Source: Peptoniphilus raoultii
Lineage (GTDB): Bacteria > Bacillota > Clostridia > Tissierellales > Peptoniphilaceae
Reading direction: 5' to 3'
Assembly: GCF_900099555.1 (NCBI RefSeq)
Contig: NZ_FMWM01000002.1
Coordinates: forward strand, 878,018 to 942,017
DNA length: 64,000 bases
Shown here: positions 42,229 to 51,288 of the stretch, in pieces
Layout of the letters: each line of letters starts with the position of its first letter
Numbering within the stretch: the first letter of the stretch is position 1
Notes under the pieces: model-generated
The model's input: the letters and a program-made list of their open reading frames with translations, nothing else
What the model was told of the DNA's origin: nothing
Database searches by the model: none
Program-made: the position numbers and the translations under genes

Positions 42229-43119
42229 ATGAGTATTAAGGATATTTACACAAGTTTTTATAATAAACTTGAAGCTGGAAGAATTGACATGGAAGACTAC
42301 AGGGAATATGCCTTTGACAAAATAAAAAAGCATGAACTGACAAGTCTTGATAAATTATTTTTGGCTCGTGAAAAAAATAGGCCTAAGGCTAGAGATTTTT
42401 TAAATGGTCTTTTAGATGAAAAAATAATCTTTAAGGGTGATAGAAAGGGAGGAGAAGACCCCTCGGTTATTGCCGGAATTGGAAAAATCAAGGACCTAAA
42501 AATTTCTTTTGTGGCAATAGATAAGGGAAATTCTCTAGAGGAAAAAATTGAAAGAAATTTCGGCATGGTTAGTCCAGAGGGTTTTAGAAAGGCCATAAGA
42601 ATTTTTAAGCAGGCGGAAAAATTCAAGACGCCTATTTTAACAATTATTGATACTCCAGGGGCCTATCCAGGAGTGGAAGCTGAAAGAAATGGTCAGTCTA
42701 ATGCCATTGCCTCTTCACTTTTAACAATGTCTGGTCTAAAAGTTCCGGTAATTTCAATAATAACATCTGAAGGATATTCAGGTGGTGCTCTTTCTCTTTC
42801 CCTTTGTGATTATTTAATTATGCTTGAAAATTCAGTTTTTTCAATCTTATCGCCAGAAGGTTTTGGGTCAATTATTTTTAGGGACGCAAGCAAAATAAAA
42901 GAAGCTGCTAAACTTTTAAAATTTACTGCCCAAGATATGCTTAAAAATGGAATTTGCAATGAAATTATTGGCGAAAAAATTGATCCTCTCTATTTAAATT
43001 TTGACAGGGTTTATAGGGACTTAAGAAAATCCCTTCTTAAAAATTTTAAGGACCTAAAAAAATTAGATGAGGAAGAACTTTTAAAAAAAAGGCATAGGAG
43101 GTATGACTTGTGGGGCTAA
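42229..43119 (+). CDS. accA: Acetyl-CoA carboxylase carboxyltransferase subunit alpha
   Basis: Partner of AccD; 296 residues. 'FGMVSPEGFRKAIRIFKQAEKF', 'PILTIIDTPGAYPGVEAERNGQSNAIA' and 'ISIITSEGYSGGALSLSLCD' are typical. The ATG at 42229 has AGGT 6 nt upstream and follows the accD stop; an in-frame ATG 12 nt earlier is possible. The 3' end overlaps fabH. Confidence 0.94.
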   Translation: MSIKDIYTSFYNKLEAGRIDMEDYREYAFDKIKKHELTSLDKLFLAREKNRPKARDFLNGLLDEKIIFKGDRKGGEDPSVIAGIGKIKDLKISFVAIDKGNSLEEKIERNFGMVSPEGFRKAIRIFKQAEKFKTPILTIIDTPGAYPGVEAERNGQSNAIASSLLTMSGLKVPVISIITSEGYSGGALSLSLCDYLIMLENSVFSILSPEGFGSIIFRDASKIKEAAKLLKFTAQDMLKNGICNEIIGEKIDPLYLNFDRVYRDLRKSLLKNFKDLKKLDEEELLKKRHRRYDLWG

Positions 43120-44015
43120 TTATAAAAAAAGCTGCCAAGTTAAAAATGGATAAATTTTATGACAATTTTTATTTTGAAAAAATGTTAGACACTTCAAATG
43201 AATGGATTGTTAAAAGGACGGGCATTGAAAAAAGATTTTTTTCTGAAAAACCCTTGAGCCAAATGGCAGAGGAGGCAGCAGAAAATTTAAAGCTCACAGA
43301 TGAAGAAAAGAAAAAAATTAGACTTTTAATTGTTTCAACTGTTGGCGGAGATTTTATTGTCCCGTCACTTGCGGCCATCCTTCAAGGTAGGCTTGGTCTT
43401 GAAAAGGAAATTTTGGCCTTTGACCTAAATATTGCATGCACAGGTTTTGTGGGAGGAACAATTTTGGCAGAGTCTTACTTAAGGGCTGGCGAATATGCTC
43501 TGGTTATTGGAGCAGAAAAATTATCAAACTTTACTAATTTTAAGGACAGGACAACAGCAATAATTTTTGCAGACGGCGCTGGAGCTTGCCTCTATGAAAA
43601 AAGCAAGGAAAAATTTTATAAGGATCTTGGCACAATTTCCGATGAAAAATTTTTGACCCTAAAAAGTGATGAGGGCTACTTAAAAATGGAAGGCAGAGAA
43701 GTTTTTCGCTTTGCTACAAGCGTCATGCCAAAATCTATAGAAAAAGTTTTAAAGAGGGCAGACCAAAAAATTGATCTTTTTATTTTGCATCAGGCAAATG
43801 AAAGAATCATAAATTTTATTGAGAAAAAAATACCAGGAAATTATTATTCAAATATAAAAAATTACGCCAACACATCATCGGCTTCAATTGCCATGGCTCT
43901 TGCTGATTTATATGAAAAAGATAGCCTAAGGGGAAAGAATATTTTACTTGCTGGTTTTGGTGGCGGTTTAACATATGGGACATGTATAGTTAGGGGAGAA
44001 AATGAGATTAGATAA
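43110..44015 (+). CDS. fabH: 3-oxoacyl-ACP synthase III
   Basis: Starts chains by condensing acyl-CoA with malonyl-ACP; 301 residues. The Cys-His-Asn triad is C110 ('NIACTGFVGG'), H227 ('LHQANERI') and N254 ('YANTSSASIA'). The N-terminus is about 15-20 residues shorter than in most FabH and begins near the usual 'vdTSDEWIvkRTGI' block (here 'MLDTSNEWIVKRTGIEKR'). GTG start with AGGAGG about 8 nt upstream inside accA. Overlaps fabK by 14 nt. Confidence 0.94.
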   Translation: MGLIIKKAAKLKMDKFYDNFYFEKMLDTSNEWIVKRTGIEKRFFSEKPLSQMAEEAAENLKLTDEEKKKIRLLIVSTVGGDFIVPSLAAILQGRLGLEKEILAFDLNIACTGFVGGTILAESYLRAGEYALVIGAEKLSNFTNFKDRTTAIIFADGAGACLYEKSKEKFYKDLGTISDEKFLTLKSDEGYLKMEGREVFRFATSVMPKSIEKVLKRADQKIDLFILHQANERIINFIEKKIPGNYYSNIKNYANTSSASIAMALADLYEKDSLRGKNILLAGFGGGLTYGTCIVRGENEIR

Positions 44016-44934
44016 AATTTTAAATATAAAATATCCCTTTATCCAAGGGGGAATGGCAAATATTTCTAAGGGGAAATTTGCTTCAGATGTTTCAAATGCA
44101 GGAGGTCTAGGATTAATAGGAACTGGCGGCATGGATGCAGAAGACCTTAAAAAAGAGATTGCCATTGCAAAAGAAAATACTGATAAATTATTTGGGGTTA
44201 ATTTATTGCTCTTAAATCCAGAAATAGATAGATTAGTAGACCTGGTAATTTCTGAAGACATTAAATTTATAACAACAGGAGCAGGAAATCCTGGCAAATT
44301 TATGAAAAGATTTAAGGAAAGAGGAATAATTGTATTTCCCATAGTTTCAAACACAAGTCTTGCCATTAGAATGGAAAGACTGGGAGCTGACGGAATTATA
44401 GTGGAAGGAGAAGAAGCCGCAGGCCACATTGGCGAGCTTTCAACAATGGTTCTCTTGCCAGAAGTTGCAACAAAAGTAAAAATCCCTGTGATTGCAGCAG
44501 GAGGAATTGCAAGTGGCAGACAAATTTTTGCAGCTGAAGTTTTGGGAGCATCTGGCATACAGTTTGGAACTTCCATGCTTTTTACAGAAGAGTGTCCCAT
44601 TCACGAAAATTATAAAAATAGGTTATTACAAGCCAAGTCTTCAAATGTAACTGTAATTGGGACTACAAATGGTTACAGGACAAGGGTTTTGAAAAATAAA
44701 ATGGCAAGAAAATATTTGAACCTAGAAAGGGAAGAAGGAAATAAACTTGAACTTGAAAAGCTAACTTTAGGAGCCTTAAAAAAGGCCGTTTTTAATGGCG
44801 ATATGGAAGAGGGTTCAATAATGGCAGGCGAAGTTGTTGGAACTCTTGATAAAATTTATAAAATTGAAGAACTTTTTCAAAAATTTTATGGAGATTATGA
44901 AAGGATAAAAAAATCCTATGAAAAGTCTGAATAA
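44002..44934 (+). CDS. fabK: Enoyl-ACP reductase II (FMN-dependent)
   Basis: Last reduction step of chain elongation, FabK type instead of FabI; 310 residues, TIM barrel with FMN. 'YPFIQGGMANISKGKFASDVSNAGGLGLIGTGG', 'EGEEAAGHIGELSTMVLLPEV' and 'PVIAAGGIASGRQI' match FabK. It lies in the usual FabK position after fabH. A homologous gene follows with 17 nt overlap. FabK enzymes are insensitive to triclosan, as known for the family. Confidence 0.92.
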   Translation: MRLDKILNIKYPFIQGGMANISKGKFASDVSNAGGLGLIGTGGMDAEDLKKEIAIAKENTDKLFGVNLLLLNPEIDRLVDLVISEDIKFITTGAGNPGKFMKRFKERGIIVFPIVSNTSLAIRMERLGADGIIVEGEEAAGHIGELSTMVLLPEVATKVKIPVIAAGGIASGRQIFAAEVLGASGIQFGTSMLFTEECPIHENYKNRLLQAKSSNVTVIGTTNGYRTRVLKNKMARKYLNLEREEGNKLELEKLTLGALKKAVFNGDMEEGSIMAGEVVGTLDKIYKIEELFQKFYGDYERIKKSYEKSE

Positions 44935-45928
44935 TTTAAAATTTCCCCTTATCCAAGGGGGGATGGGCGTTGGAATTTCTCTCTCCCATTTGGCAGGTGA
45001 AGTTGCAAAATGCGGCTGCATGGGAACTATTTCTGCAGCGGATATAGGATTTAGAAAAAAAGATTTCTTTAAAAATTCAAAAAAAAATAATTATGAAGAA
45101 TTAAAAGCAGAAATTGAAAGAGCAAAGAAAATTTCAGAGGGTGAGGGCCTTGTTGCCATAAATATTATGTATGCAAGTGAAGATTATGAGGGATTAGTTA
45201 AAAAATCTGCAGAATTTGGCATTGATGCCATAGTTTCAGGAGCAGGTCTTCCCTTAAATTTAGCAGAACTGACTAAGGATTATAATCTTTTAATTGCCCC
45301 CGTTGTTTCAGGGCTAAGGGCCTTAAAAATAATTTTGAAAAGATGGGCAAAAGTTAATAGGTTGCCAGATTTTATTGTGATTGAAGGGCCTCTAGCTGGT
45401 GGCCATTTAGGTTTTAAAGATCCCCTAAATTCTGAAAGTCTACTTGAAATTACAAGAGAAATAAAAATTTATTTAGACCAAAATTCTTTAGACATAAAAA
45501 TTTTTTCAGCAGGAGGAATAAGGACAAAAAAAGAATTTGAAGATTTAAAAGAAATGGGAGCCTATGGCATTCAAGTTGCAACTCCTTTTATTGCCAGCTA
45601 TGAATGTGACGGGTCAGATGAATTTAAAAATACAATAATTTCAGCATCTGATAGGGATTTAGAAATAATTAATTCACCTGTTGGTATGCCAGCAAGGGCA
45701 GTTAGAAATAGGTTTTTAAATGATATTGATAAGAAAAAAATAAGGCCAAGAAATTTCCCTTGCATAAAATGTATAAGGACTTGCGATGGAAAAACAATGA
45801 AATACTGCATTACAGAATATTTAATTAAATCTGCAAGAGGACAGTCGGGTCTTGTATTTAGCGGCGGAAAAATTGACGGCATAAATAAAATAAGAAGCGT
45901 TAAAGAAATAATAGGAGATTATTTTTAA
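44918..45928 (+). CDS. FabK/nitronate-monooxygenase-like flavoprotein, second copy
   Basis: A 336-residue FMN-type TIM barrel related to the gene before it ('FPLIQGGMGVGISLSHLAGEV', 'EGPLAGGHLGF', 'IFSAGGIRTKKEFEDL'). It differs by a C-terminal Cys-rich stretch 'PCIKCIRTCDGKTMKYC' that may bind a cluster or metal. It may reduce or isomerise another enoyl species, or be a nitronate monooxygenase. Placement between fabK and fabD argues for a lipid role. The stop shares one base with the fabD start. Confidence 0.8.
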   Translation: MKSLNNLKFPLIQGGMGVGISLSHLAGEVAKCGCMGTISAADIGFRKKDFFKNSKKNNYEELKAEIERAKKISEGEGLVAINIMYASEDYEGLVKKSAEFGIDAIVSGAGLPLNLAELTKDYNLLIAPVVSGLRALKIILKRWAKVNRLPDFIVIEGPLAGGHLGFKDPLNSESLLEITREIKIYLDQNSLDIKIFSAGGIRTKKEFEDLKEMGAYGIQVATPFIASYECDGSDEFKNTIISASDRDLEIINSPVGMPARAVRNRFLNDIDKKKIRPRNFPCIKCIRTCDGKTMKYCITEYLIKSARGQSGLVFSGGKIDGINKIRSVKEIIGDYF

Positions 45929-46833
45929 TGATAGGAATACTTTTTGCAGGTCAAGGGTCACAAAGAAAAAATATGGGCCTTGACTTTTATGAAAATTTAA
46001 GGGAAGCAAAGGAATTTATTGATTCTTTAGAAGACAGGGACGAAATTTTAAAAATTTTTAATATGGAAGAGGAAGAGCTGACAAGGACAAAAAATACTCA
46101 GCTTGGTTTAATTGCCCTAGAAACAATGATCTCGCACCTTCTTTGCAACCTAGATATAAAAGCTGCAGCCGGCCTTTCCATTGGTGAATATGCAGCCCTT
46201 GAAAGGTCAGGTGTTTTAAGCCTTGAAGATACCTTTAAAATTGCAAAATATAGGGGCCAAAGGATGGAAGAAATTTCTCAAAAGTTTTCTACAGATATGT
46301 ATGCCCTTATGACAGATGATGAAAAAAAAGTGAGAAAAATTTTAGAATCTTTAAATGAAAAAGCTGAATTTGCAGAGGTTTCAAATATTAACACCAAGGG
46401 CCAAATAGTAGTTTCAGGTTCAAAAAATGTTTTGGATAAGGCCCTTATAGAATTTAAAGATCAAAAAATAAAAGCCATTAAATTAAAAGTTTCTGGGCCC
46501 TTTCACACTTCCTATATGAAGACTGTGGAAAATGACTTAAGGGAATATTTTAAGGATATCGACTTTAAAGACCCGAAAAATAATTTGTATTTAAATCTAT
46601 CAGGCAGAAAATTTAAGGAAGAAGATTTAAAAGAGATTATGGCAAGGCAGGTTTCCCATACTGTCAATTTTAAGGAAATTATTGAAAATATGATTCTTGA
46701 TGGTGTTAACACCTTTATAGAAATTGGTTTTGGAAATGTCCTTACAAAATTTGTCAAAAAAATAGATAAGTCTGTAAAAACATTGTCAGTTTATGATTTG
46801 GATTCTTACAAAAAATTAAAGGAGAATTTATGA
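45928..46833 (+). CDS. fabD: Malonyl-CoA--ACP transacylase
   Basis: Loads malonyl onto ACP; 301 residues. 'FAGQGSQRKNMG' opens the fold, the catalytic Ser is in 'GLSIGEYAAL', and 'VSGPFHTSYM' contains the catalytic His. It starts at the last base of the previous stop (TAATG) and overlaps fabG by 4 nt. Confidence 0.95.
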   Translation: MIGILFAGQGSQRKNMGLDFYENLREAKEFIDSLEDRDEILKIFNMEEEELTRTKNTQLGLIALETMISHLLCNLDIKAAAGLSIGEYAALERSGVLSLEDTFKIAKYRGQRMEEISQKFSTDMYALMTDDEKKVRKILESLNEKAEFAEVSNINTKGQIVVSGSKNVLDKALIEFKDQKIKAIKLKVSGPFHTSYMKTVENDLREYFKDIDFKDPKNNLYLNLSGRKFKEEDLKEIMARQVSHTVNFKEIIENMILDGVNTFIEIGFGNVLTKFVKKIDKSVKTLSVYDLDSYKKLKENL

Positions 46834-47540
46834 AAAGTGTATTAATAAGTGGAGCAACGGGAAAAATTGGTCTTGCAATTGCAAGAGCCTTTAAAAAAGA
46901 GGGCTATGGTTTGGCTCTAGTCTATAGAAGTGAAAATAAACTTTCTAACTTAGATGAATTTAAGGATGACGAAAATGTAATTTTTTTAAGAGGAGATCTT
47001 AAAAATTTTGAAGAATGTCAAAAGGTTGTGGACGCTGCCCTTGAAAAATTTGGTAAAATTGATGTCTTAGTAAATAACGCAGGAATGACAAAGGATAAAT
47101 TGCTTTTGAGAATGAAAGTAGAAGATTTTAAGGATGTTATAGAAACAAATTTATATTCAGTTTTTTATATGTCAAAACTTGTATTAAAAAGTATGCTAAA
47201 AAATAAATATGGAAAGATTATAAATATTGCATCTATTTCAGGAATTGTTGGCAATCCGGGACAGTGTAATTATTCTGTATCAAAGGCTGGGGTTATTGCC
47301 TTTACAAAATCTCTTTCCAAGGAAGTGGCAAGAAAAAATATAAATGTTAATGCTCTTGCACCAGGTTTTATTGAAAGTGATATGACAAAAAATCTTTCAA
47401 AAGATGAAATCGTAAAATCCTTACCAGTGGGAAAATTGGGAAGCGCAGAAGATGTTGCAAATGCCGTTTTATTTTTAGGATCAGATAAGGCTTCTTATAT
47501 TCACGGCAAGGAAATTATTGTTGATGGAGGAGCTATATGA
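46830..47540 (+). CDS. fabG: 3-oxoacyl-ACP reductase
   Basis: NADPH-dependent ketoreductase of the SDR family; 236 residues. 'SGATGKIGLAIARAF' (Rossmann), 'NNAGMTKDKLLLRM', catalytic Ser in 'NIASISGIVGNPGQ', and Y-S-V-S-K are present, as is 'ALAPGFIESDM'. Overlaps both neighbours by 4 nt. Confidence 0.96.
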   Translation: MKSVLISGATGKIGLAIARAFKKEGYGLALVYRSENKLSNLDEFKDDENVIFLRGDLKNFEECQKVVDAALEKFGKIDVLVNNAGMTKDKLLLRMKVEDFKDVIETNLYSVFYMSKLVLKSMLKNKYGKIINIASISGIVGNPGQCNYSVSKAGVIAFTKSLSKEVARKNINVNALAPGFIESDMTKNLSKDEIVKSLPVGKLGSAEDVANAVLFLGSDKASYIHGKEIIVDGGAI

Positions 47541-48742
47541 GAAGAGTAGTAGTTACAGGAATGGGGGCAGTTTCTCCAATAGGAAATAGTCTTGATGAAA
47601 TCACAAAATCTTTAAAAAATGGGACCTGCGGCATAAAAGAAATAAAATCTTTTGACAATTCAAAATCCCAAGTTAAATTTGCAGGGGAAATTGACCTAAA
47701 GCTAGAAGAATATTTTTCAAAAAAAGAAATGAGAAGACTTGATAGGATAAATGCCTTTGGAATTTTAGCAGGAAGATTTGCTTTTGAAGATTCAAAACTT
47801 TCAAGGGAAGAAATTTTAGAAGCTGGAATAATTATAGGCTCAGGAATTGGCGGACTTCATACAATTGAAGAAGAGGCGGAAAAGGCAAATCAAAGGGGTT
47901 ATGAAAAAATTTCTCCCTTTTTTATACCAAAGGCAATTGCAAATATGACATGTGCCCACATTGCAATTGATTTAGGAATTCACGGATATTCATCATGTTC
48001 TGTTACAGCCTGTGCTTCATCTTTAAATGCAGTTTTAGATGGTTATAGACATATTAAAGACGGATATAATGATTTAGTATTTGTTGGCGGAGCAGAAGCT
48101 GCCATAAATAGACTTGGAATTTTTGGTTTTGAATCAATGAAGGCCCTTTCAAGGGCAGATGAAATTTCTAGGGCATCTATACCCTTTGACAGAGAAAGAG
48201 ATGGATTTGTTATGGGAGAAGGAGCAGCAGTATTAGTTTTGGAAGAATATGAAAGAGCAAAAAATAGGGGTGCAAAAATTTATGGAGAAATAGTTGGAGC
48301 TGAATCGGCAATTGATGCCTACCACATAACTGCCCCTATTGAATCGGGAATTTACGCTAAAAAAGCTATGGAAAAGGCCATAAAAGAAGCAAGGATAACT
48401 CCTGATCAAATTGATTATATAAATGCCCACGGAACATCCACAAATTTAAATGATAAAATAGAAGCAAAAATTTATAAGGAGCTTTTTAAAGACCCAACAG
48501 TTTCATCAACAAAATCCATGACTGGCCACCTTTTGGGATCAAGTGGAGCTATGGAAACAATCATATCAATTTTAGCCTTAAATAATAATTTTATCCCTCC
48601 AACAATTAATTATAGGGAAAAAGATCCTGAATGTGATTTAAAAATAAATGGGGAAGCCATTGACAAAAAAATCACCTATATCATGACAAATTCTCTTGGA
48701 TTTGGAGGGCATAATGTTTCAGTAATAATAAAGGAGCTTTAA
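47537..48742 (+). CDS. fabF: 3-oxoacyl-ACP synthase II
   Basis: Chain-elongating condensing enzyme, 401 residues. Cys in 'VTACASSLNAVLDGY', first His in 'NAHGTSTNLND', Lys in 'TKSMTGHLLGSSGA' and second His in the latter. It ends with 'GGHNVSVIIKEL', the normal C-terminus. The stop overlaps the fabZ start by 1 nt. No FabB-type second copy is in the operon. Confidence 0.96.
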   Translation: MRRVVVTGMGAVSPIGNSLDEITKSLKNGTCGIKEIKSFDNSKSQVKFAGEIDLKLEEYFSKKEMRRLDRINAFGILAGRFAFEDSKLSREEILEAGIIIGSGIGGLHTIEEEAEKANQRGYEKISPFFIPKAIANMTCAHIAIDLGIHGYSSCSVTACASSLNAVLDGYRHIKDGYNDLVFVGGAEAAINRLGIFGFESMKALSRADEISRASIPFDRERDGFVMGEGAAVLVLEEYERAKNRGAKIYGEIVGAESAIDAYHITAPIESGIYAKKAMEKAIKEARITPDQIDYINAHGTSTNLNDKIEAKIYKELFKDPTVSSTKSMTGHLLGSSGAMETIISILALNNNFIPPTINYREKDPECDLKINGEAIDKKITYIMTNSLGFGGHNVSVIIKEL

Positions 48743-49167
48743 TGGAATACGGAATAAATGAAATTTTAAAAATTCTTCCCCATAAATATCCCTTTTTAAT
48801 GGTGGATAAAATAATTGATGGGGAAGAGGGCAAGTGGGCCCTTGGAATTAAAAATTTAACAATAAATGAAGAATTTTTTCATGGACACTTTCAAGGAAGG
48901 CCAATAATGCCTGCGGTTTTAATATTAGAGGCCATGGCCCAAACAGGAGCCATAGCAATTTTAGCAAAAGAGCCAAAAAAACTGGCAGTATTTACAAGCT
49001 TAAAAAATGCAAAATTTAAAAAAATGCTAGTGCCTGGAGATAGGCTAGAAATAAAAACAGAAATGATAGATAAAAAATTAAATGTAGGCTTTGCTAAGTC
49101 ACAAGTAAAAGTCGACGGAAAACTTGCGGCAACAGCAGAATTTTCCTTCGCAATAATTGACAAATAA
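48742..49167 (+). CDS. fabZ: 3-hydroxyacyl-ACP dehydratase
   Basis: Hotdog-fold dehydratase, 141 residues. 'ILPHKYPFLMVDKI' carries the catalytic His and 'HFQGRPIMPAVLILEAMAQ' the catalytic Glu. Last gene of the fatty-acid operon; a hairpin follows. No fabM or fabA is present here, so unsaturated chains, if made, need another enzyme. Confidence 0.96.
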   Translation: MEYGINEILKILPHKYPFLMVDKIIDGEEGKWALGIKNLTINEEFFHGHFQGRPIMPAVLILEAMAQTGAIAILAKEPKKLAVFTSLKNAKFKKMLVPGDRLEIKTEMIDKKLNVGFAKSQVKVDGKLAATAEFSFAIIDK

Positions 49168-49170
49168 AAA

Positions 49171-49208
49171 TCCACCCTTGCATAAGTGCTTGGGTGGAAT
49201 TCTTTTAT
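49171..49208. terminator. Terminator after fabZ
   Basis: TCCACCC (49171-49177) and GGGTGGA (49192-49198) pair, followed by ATTCTTTTATT. Convergent genes on both sides. Confidence 0.65.
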
Positions 49209-49213
49209 TCACT

Positions 49214-49477
49214 CTATTCATCTTGCTCATCAAAAAATAAATTCTCTGAATCATAGTCTTCAGTAAAATATACTAATAATTCTATTGCCTTATCAAAATC
49301 TTCTTCTCTAACATAAATTGATTTTTCATAATTCGAAAATCCTGTCAAAAGTCTTAAATAAATCTCTTCATCATCATAGAGATAGGGAATTTCATTGTCT
49401 TCTAAAATTTCACAAATTTCGGCAAAACGCAATTCATTTGTAATTGAAACTAATTTTTTGTAATTTAATTCATCCAT
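49214..49477 (-). CDS. Small DUF2007-like protein
   Basis: A very acidic protein of 87 residues from the chosen start. 'LRFAEICEILEDNEIPYLYDDEE' followed by 'SIYVREEDFDKAIELL' is the layout of DUF2007 (putative signal-transducing) domains. The ATG at 49477 has AAAGGTGA 5 nt before it; a longer reading would run into the rpsD terminator. It follows rpsD but after a terminator, so it may have its own weak promoter. Confidence 0.68.
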   Translation of the reverse strand: MDELNYKKLVSITNELRFAEICEILEDNEIPYLYDDEEIYLRLLTGFSNYEKSIYVREEDFDKAIELLVYFTEDYDSENLFFDEQDE

Positions 49478-49492
49478 AAAATCACCTTTAAG

Positions 49493-49524
49493 ATAGTAAA
49501 AAAAGACTCTCAAGGAGTCTTTTA
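49493..49524 (-). terminator. rpsD terminator
   Basis: AAAAGACTC and GAGTCTTTT form a 9-bp perfect stem (49501-49509, 49515-49523). A T-run follows on the minus strand, 3 nt after the rpsD stop. Confidence 0.88.
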
Positions 49525-49525
49525 A

Positions 49526-50122
49526 TTACATATTTTTAGAATAATATTCAACGATTAATTGATCTTCAATTTCTATTGGAATATCTTCTCTATTAGGTAG
49601 GCTAACTAGTTTTCCTTTAAAATCTTCTTCCTTAGTAAGATATGGATAAGATACAGGGAAAGCTGTATTATAATTTTCTTTAAAAAGGTCTACCTTTTTG
49701 CCCTTACGAGAAAGAGCAATTTCGTCTCCTGCTTCACATCTGTAAGATGGAATATCAACTTTTTGTCCATTAACAAGAATGTGACCGTGAGTAACCATTT
49801 GTCTAGCTTGTCTTATTGAAGAAGCAAAGCCTAGTCTATAGCAAAGATTATCAAGTCTTCTTTCAAGGAAAGAAATAAGATTTGGACCTGTCTGTCCTTG
49901 GACTCTTTGAGCTTCTTTAAAAAGATTAACAAATTGTTTTTCAAGAAGTCCGTAGTAAGCTCTAAGTCTTTGTTTTTCCAATAATTGCTTACCATATTCA
50001 GTTAATTTCTTATCACTTCTTGCACTACCTCTTTCGGCTCTTTTCATAGCCTTGGGGTGGCCACAAACATTTAATCCCAATCTTCTTGATTGTTTGAATT
50101 TGGGATCCATCATTTTTGCCAT
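49526..50122 (-). CDS. rpsD: 30S ribosomal protein S4
   Basis: Primary 16S rRNA-binding protein of the small subunit; 198 residues. 'SRRLGLNVCGHPKAMKR' is the N-terminal region, with a single Cys where zinc-type S4 has four. The S4 RNA-binding fold is at about 92-150 ('RLDNLCYRLGFASSIRQARQMVTHGHILVNGQKVDIPS'). Single gene outside the large ribosomal operons, a common place in Firmicutes. Promoter and terminator are both clear; the leader is only about 45 nt, too short for the known S4 leader RNA structure. Confidence 0.96.
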   Translation of the reverse strand: MAKMMDPKFKQSRRLGLNVCGHPKAMKRAERGSARSDKKLTEYGKQLLEKQRLRAYYGLLEKQFVNLFKEAQRVQGQTGPNLISFLERRLDNLCYRLGFASSIRQARQMVTHGHILVNGQKVDIPSYRCEAGDEIALSRKGKKVDLFKENYNTAFPVSYPYLTKEEDFKGKLVSLPNREDIPIEIEDQLIVEYYSKNM

Positions 50123-50172
50123 ATTTTATCAAACTCCTATATATATTGCCGCGATAATTAGAAGCCGACTGT

Positions 50173-50201
50173 ATTATACTAAAAGTTCGGGAAAATGTAA
50201 A
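50173..50201 (-). promoter_or_regulatory. rpsD promoter
   Basis: On the minus strand TTTACA (50201-50196), 17-bp spacer, TATAAT (50178-50173). Confidence 0.82.
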
Positions 50202-50269
50202 GGTCTAAGGTCAATTTTTTTTGTTTTTTTCCTGTACGTTTTTAGTTATGGTGAAAGTTTTTTATTATG

Positions 50270-50286
50270 TAAACATATGTTATAAT
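50270..50286 (+). promoter_or_regulatory. Promoter of the GATC R-M cassette with palindrome
   Basis: TGTTATAAT (extended -10, TATAAT at 50281-50286) lies 46 nt before the dam start. It overlaps AACATATGTT (50272-50281), a perfect 10-bp palindrome that could be an operator. No strong -35. Confidence 0.5.
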
Positions 50287-50332
50287 TTTTATATACCTAT
50301 TTAGAAATATGCTTATGAAGTAGAGGTGAATT

Positions 50333-51277
50333 ATGGAAAAATTATCATTAAATTCTTATAATGAACAGAATTCTTTTTTAAAAAATAACAATATTACAGT
50401 AAGTCCTTTTATTAAATGGGCTGGTGGTAAAAGAGCATTAATTCCTGCAATTTCTAGATTTTATCCTTTTGAATCTTTAAAAATTGATACTTATATAGAG
50501 CCTTTTGTTGGAAGTGGGGCTATATTATTTGATATTCTAAATAAATTTACCTTAAAAAATATTATAATTAATGATATTAATGCACAACTTATAAGCACTT
50601 ATAAATTTATTCAATTAAATCCCAGTATTTTAATTAAAAAATTGAGAGAATTAAAAAAATATTTCTTTGATTTAAGCCAAACAAAAAGATCGGACTTTTA
50701 TTATGAAATAAGGAATATTTATAATAAAAATATTGAGAATAATGATTTTAAAACAGCAGATATGGCTGCAAGTTTTATTTTTTTAAATAAAACTTGCTAT
50801 AATGGGCTGTATAGAGTTAATAAAAAAGGACTTTTTAATGTTCCTTATGGCTCTTATAAAAATCCCTCAATATTTGATGAAGACAATATATATAATATAT
50901 CTAAGTTGCTTAAGAATGTAGTTATTTTAAATGGAGTCTACAATAACACATTAGAGTTCATTGATGAAAATACTTTTGTTTATCTAGATCCGCCTTACAG
51001 ACCCCTAAGTTCTTCATCAAGTTTTACATCTTATGCTAAAGGTGATTTTAATGATTATGATCAAATAGAATTAAGTAATTTTATAAAGATGATAGATAAT
51101 AGAAGGGCAAAATTTATCTTAAGCAATTCCGATCCTAAAAATACTGACATAAATGATAATTTTTTTGATGATCTATATACAGATTTTAAGATTTATAGAA
51201 TTTCAGCAAAAAGGTCTATTAATAGTGATTCAAGTAAAAGGGGTTTTGTAAACGAGTTATTAATTACAAATATTTAA
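50333..51277 (+). CDS. DNA adenine methyltransferase, Dam/DpnM type
   Basis: Adenine-N6 methyltransferase of 314 residues, D12 class (alpha order). Motif I 'FIKWAGGKRALIPAI', then 'YIEPFVGSGAILFD', then D-P-P-Y in 'TFVYLDPPYRPLS'. The next gene is a DpnII-type nuclease, so GATC is the expected target. GTAGAGGTG precedes the ATG. It protects host DNA from the linked nuclease. Full length. Confidence 0.92.
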   Translation: MEKLSLNSYNEQNSFLKNNNITVSPFIKWAGGKRALIPAISRFYPFESLKIDTYIEPFVGSGAILFDILNKFTLKNIIINDINAQLISTYKFIQLNPSILIKKLRELKKYFFDLSQTKRSDFYYEIRNIYNKNIENNDFKTADMAASFIFLNKTCYNGLYRVNKKGLFNVPYGSYKNPSIFDEDNIYNISKLLKNVVILNGVYNNTLEFIDENTFVYLDPPYRPLSSSSSFTSYAKGDFNDYDQIELSNFIKMIDNRRAKFILSNSDPKNTDINDNFFDDLYTDFKIYRISAKRSINSDSSKRGFVNELLITNI

Positions 51278-51288
51278 GGAGGATATAT

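Noticed and set aside
50123-50172. S4-binding leader RNA before rpsD
   Set aside because: The leader from the mapped promoter is only about 45 nt, too short for the known Firmicute S4 leader structure.
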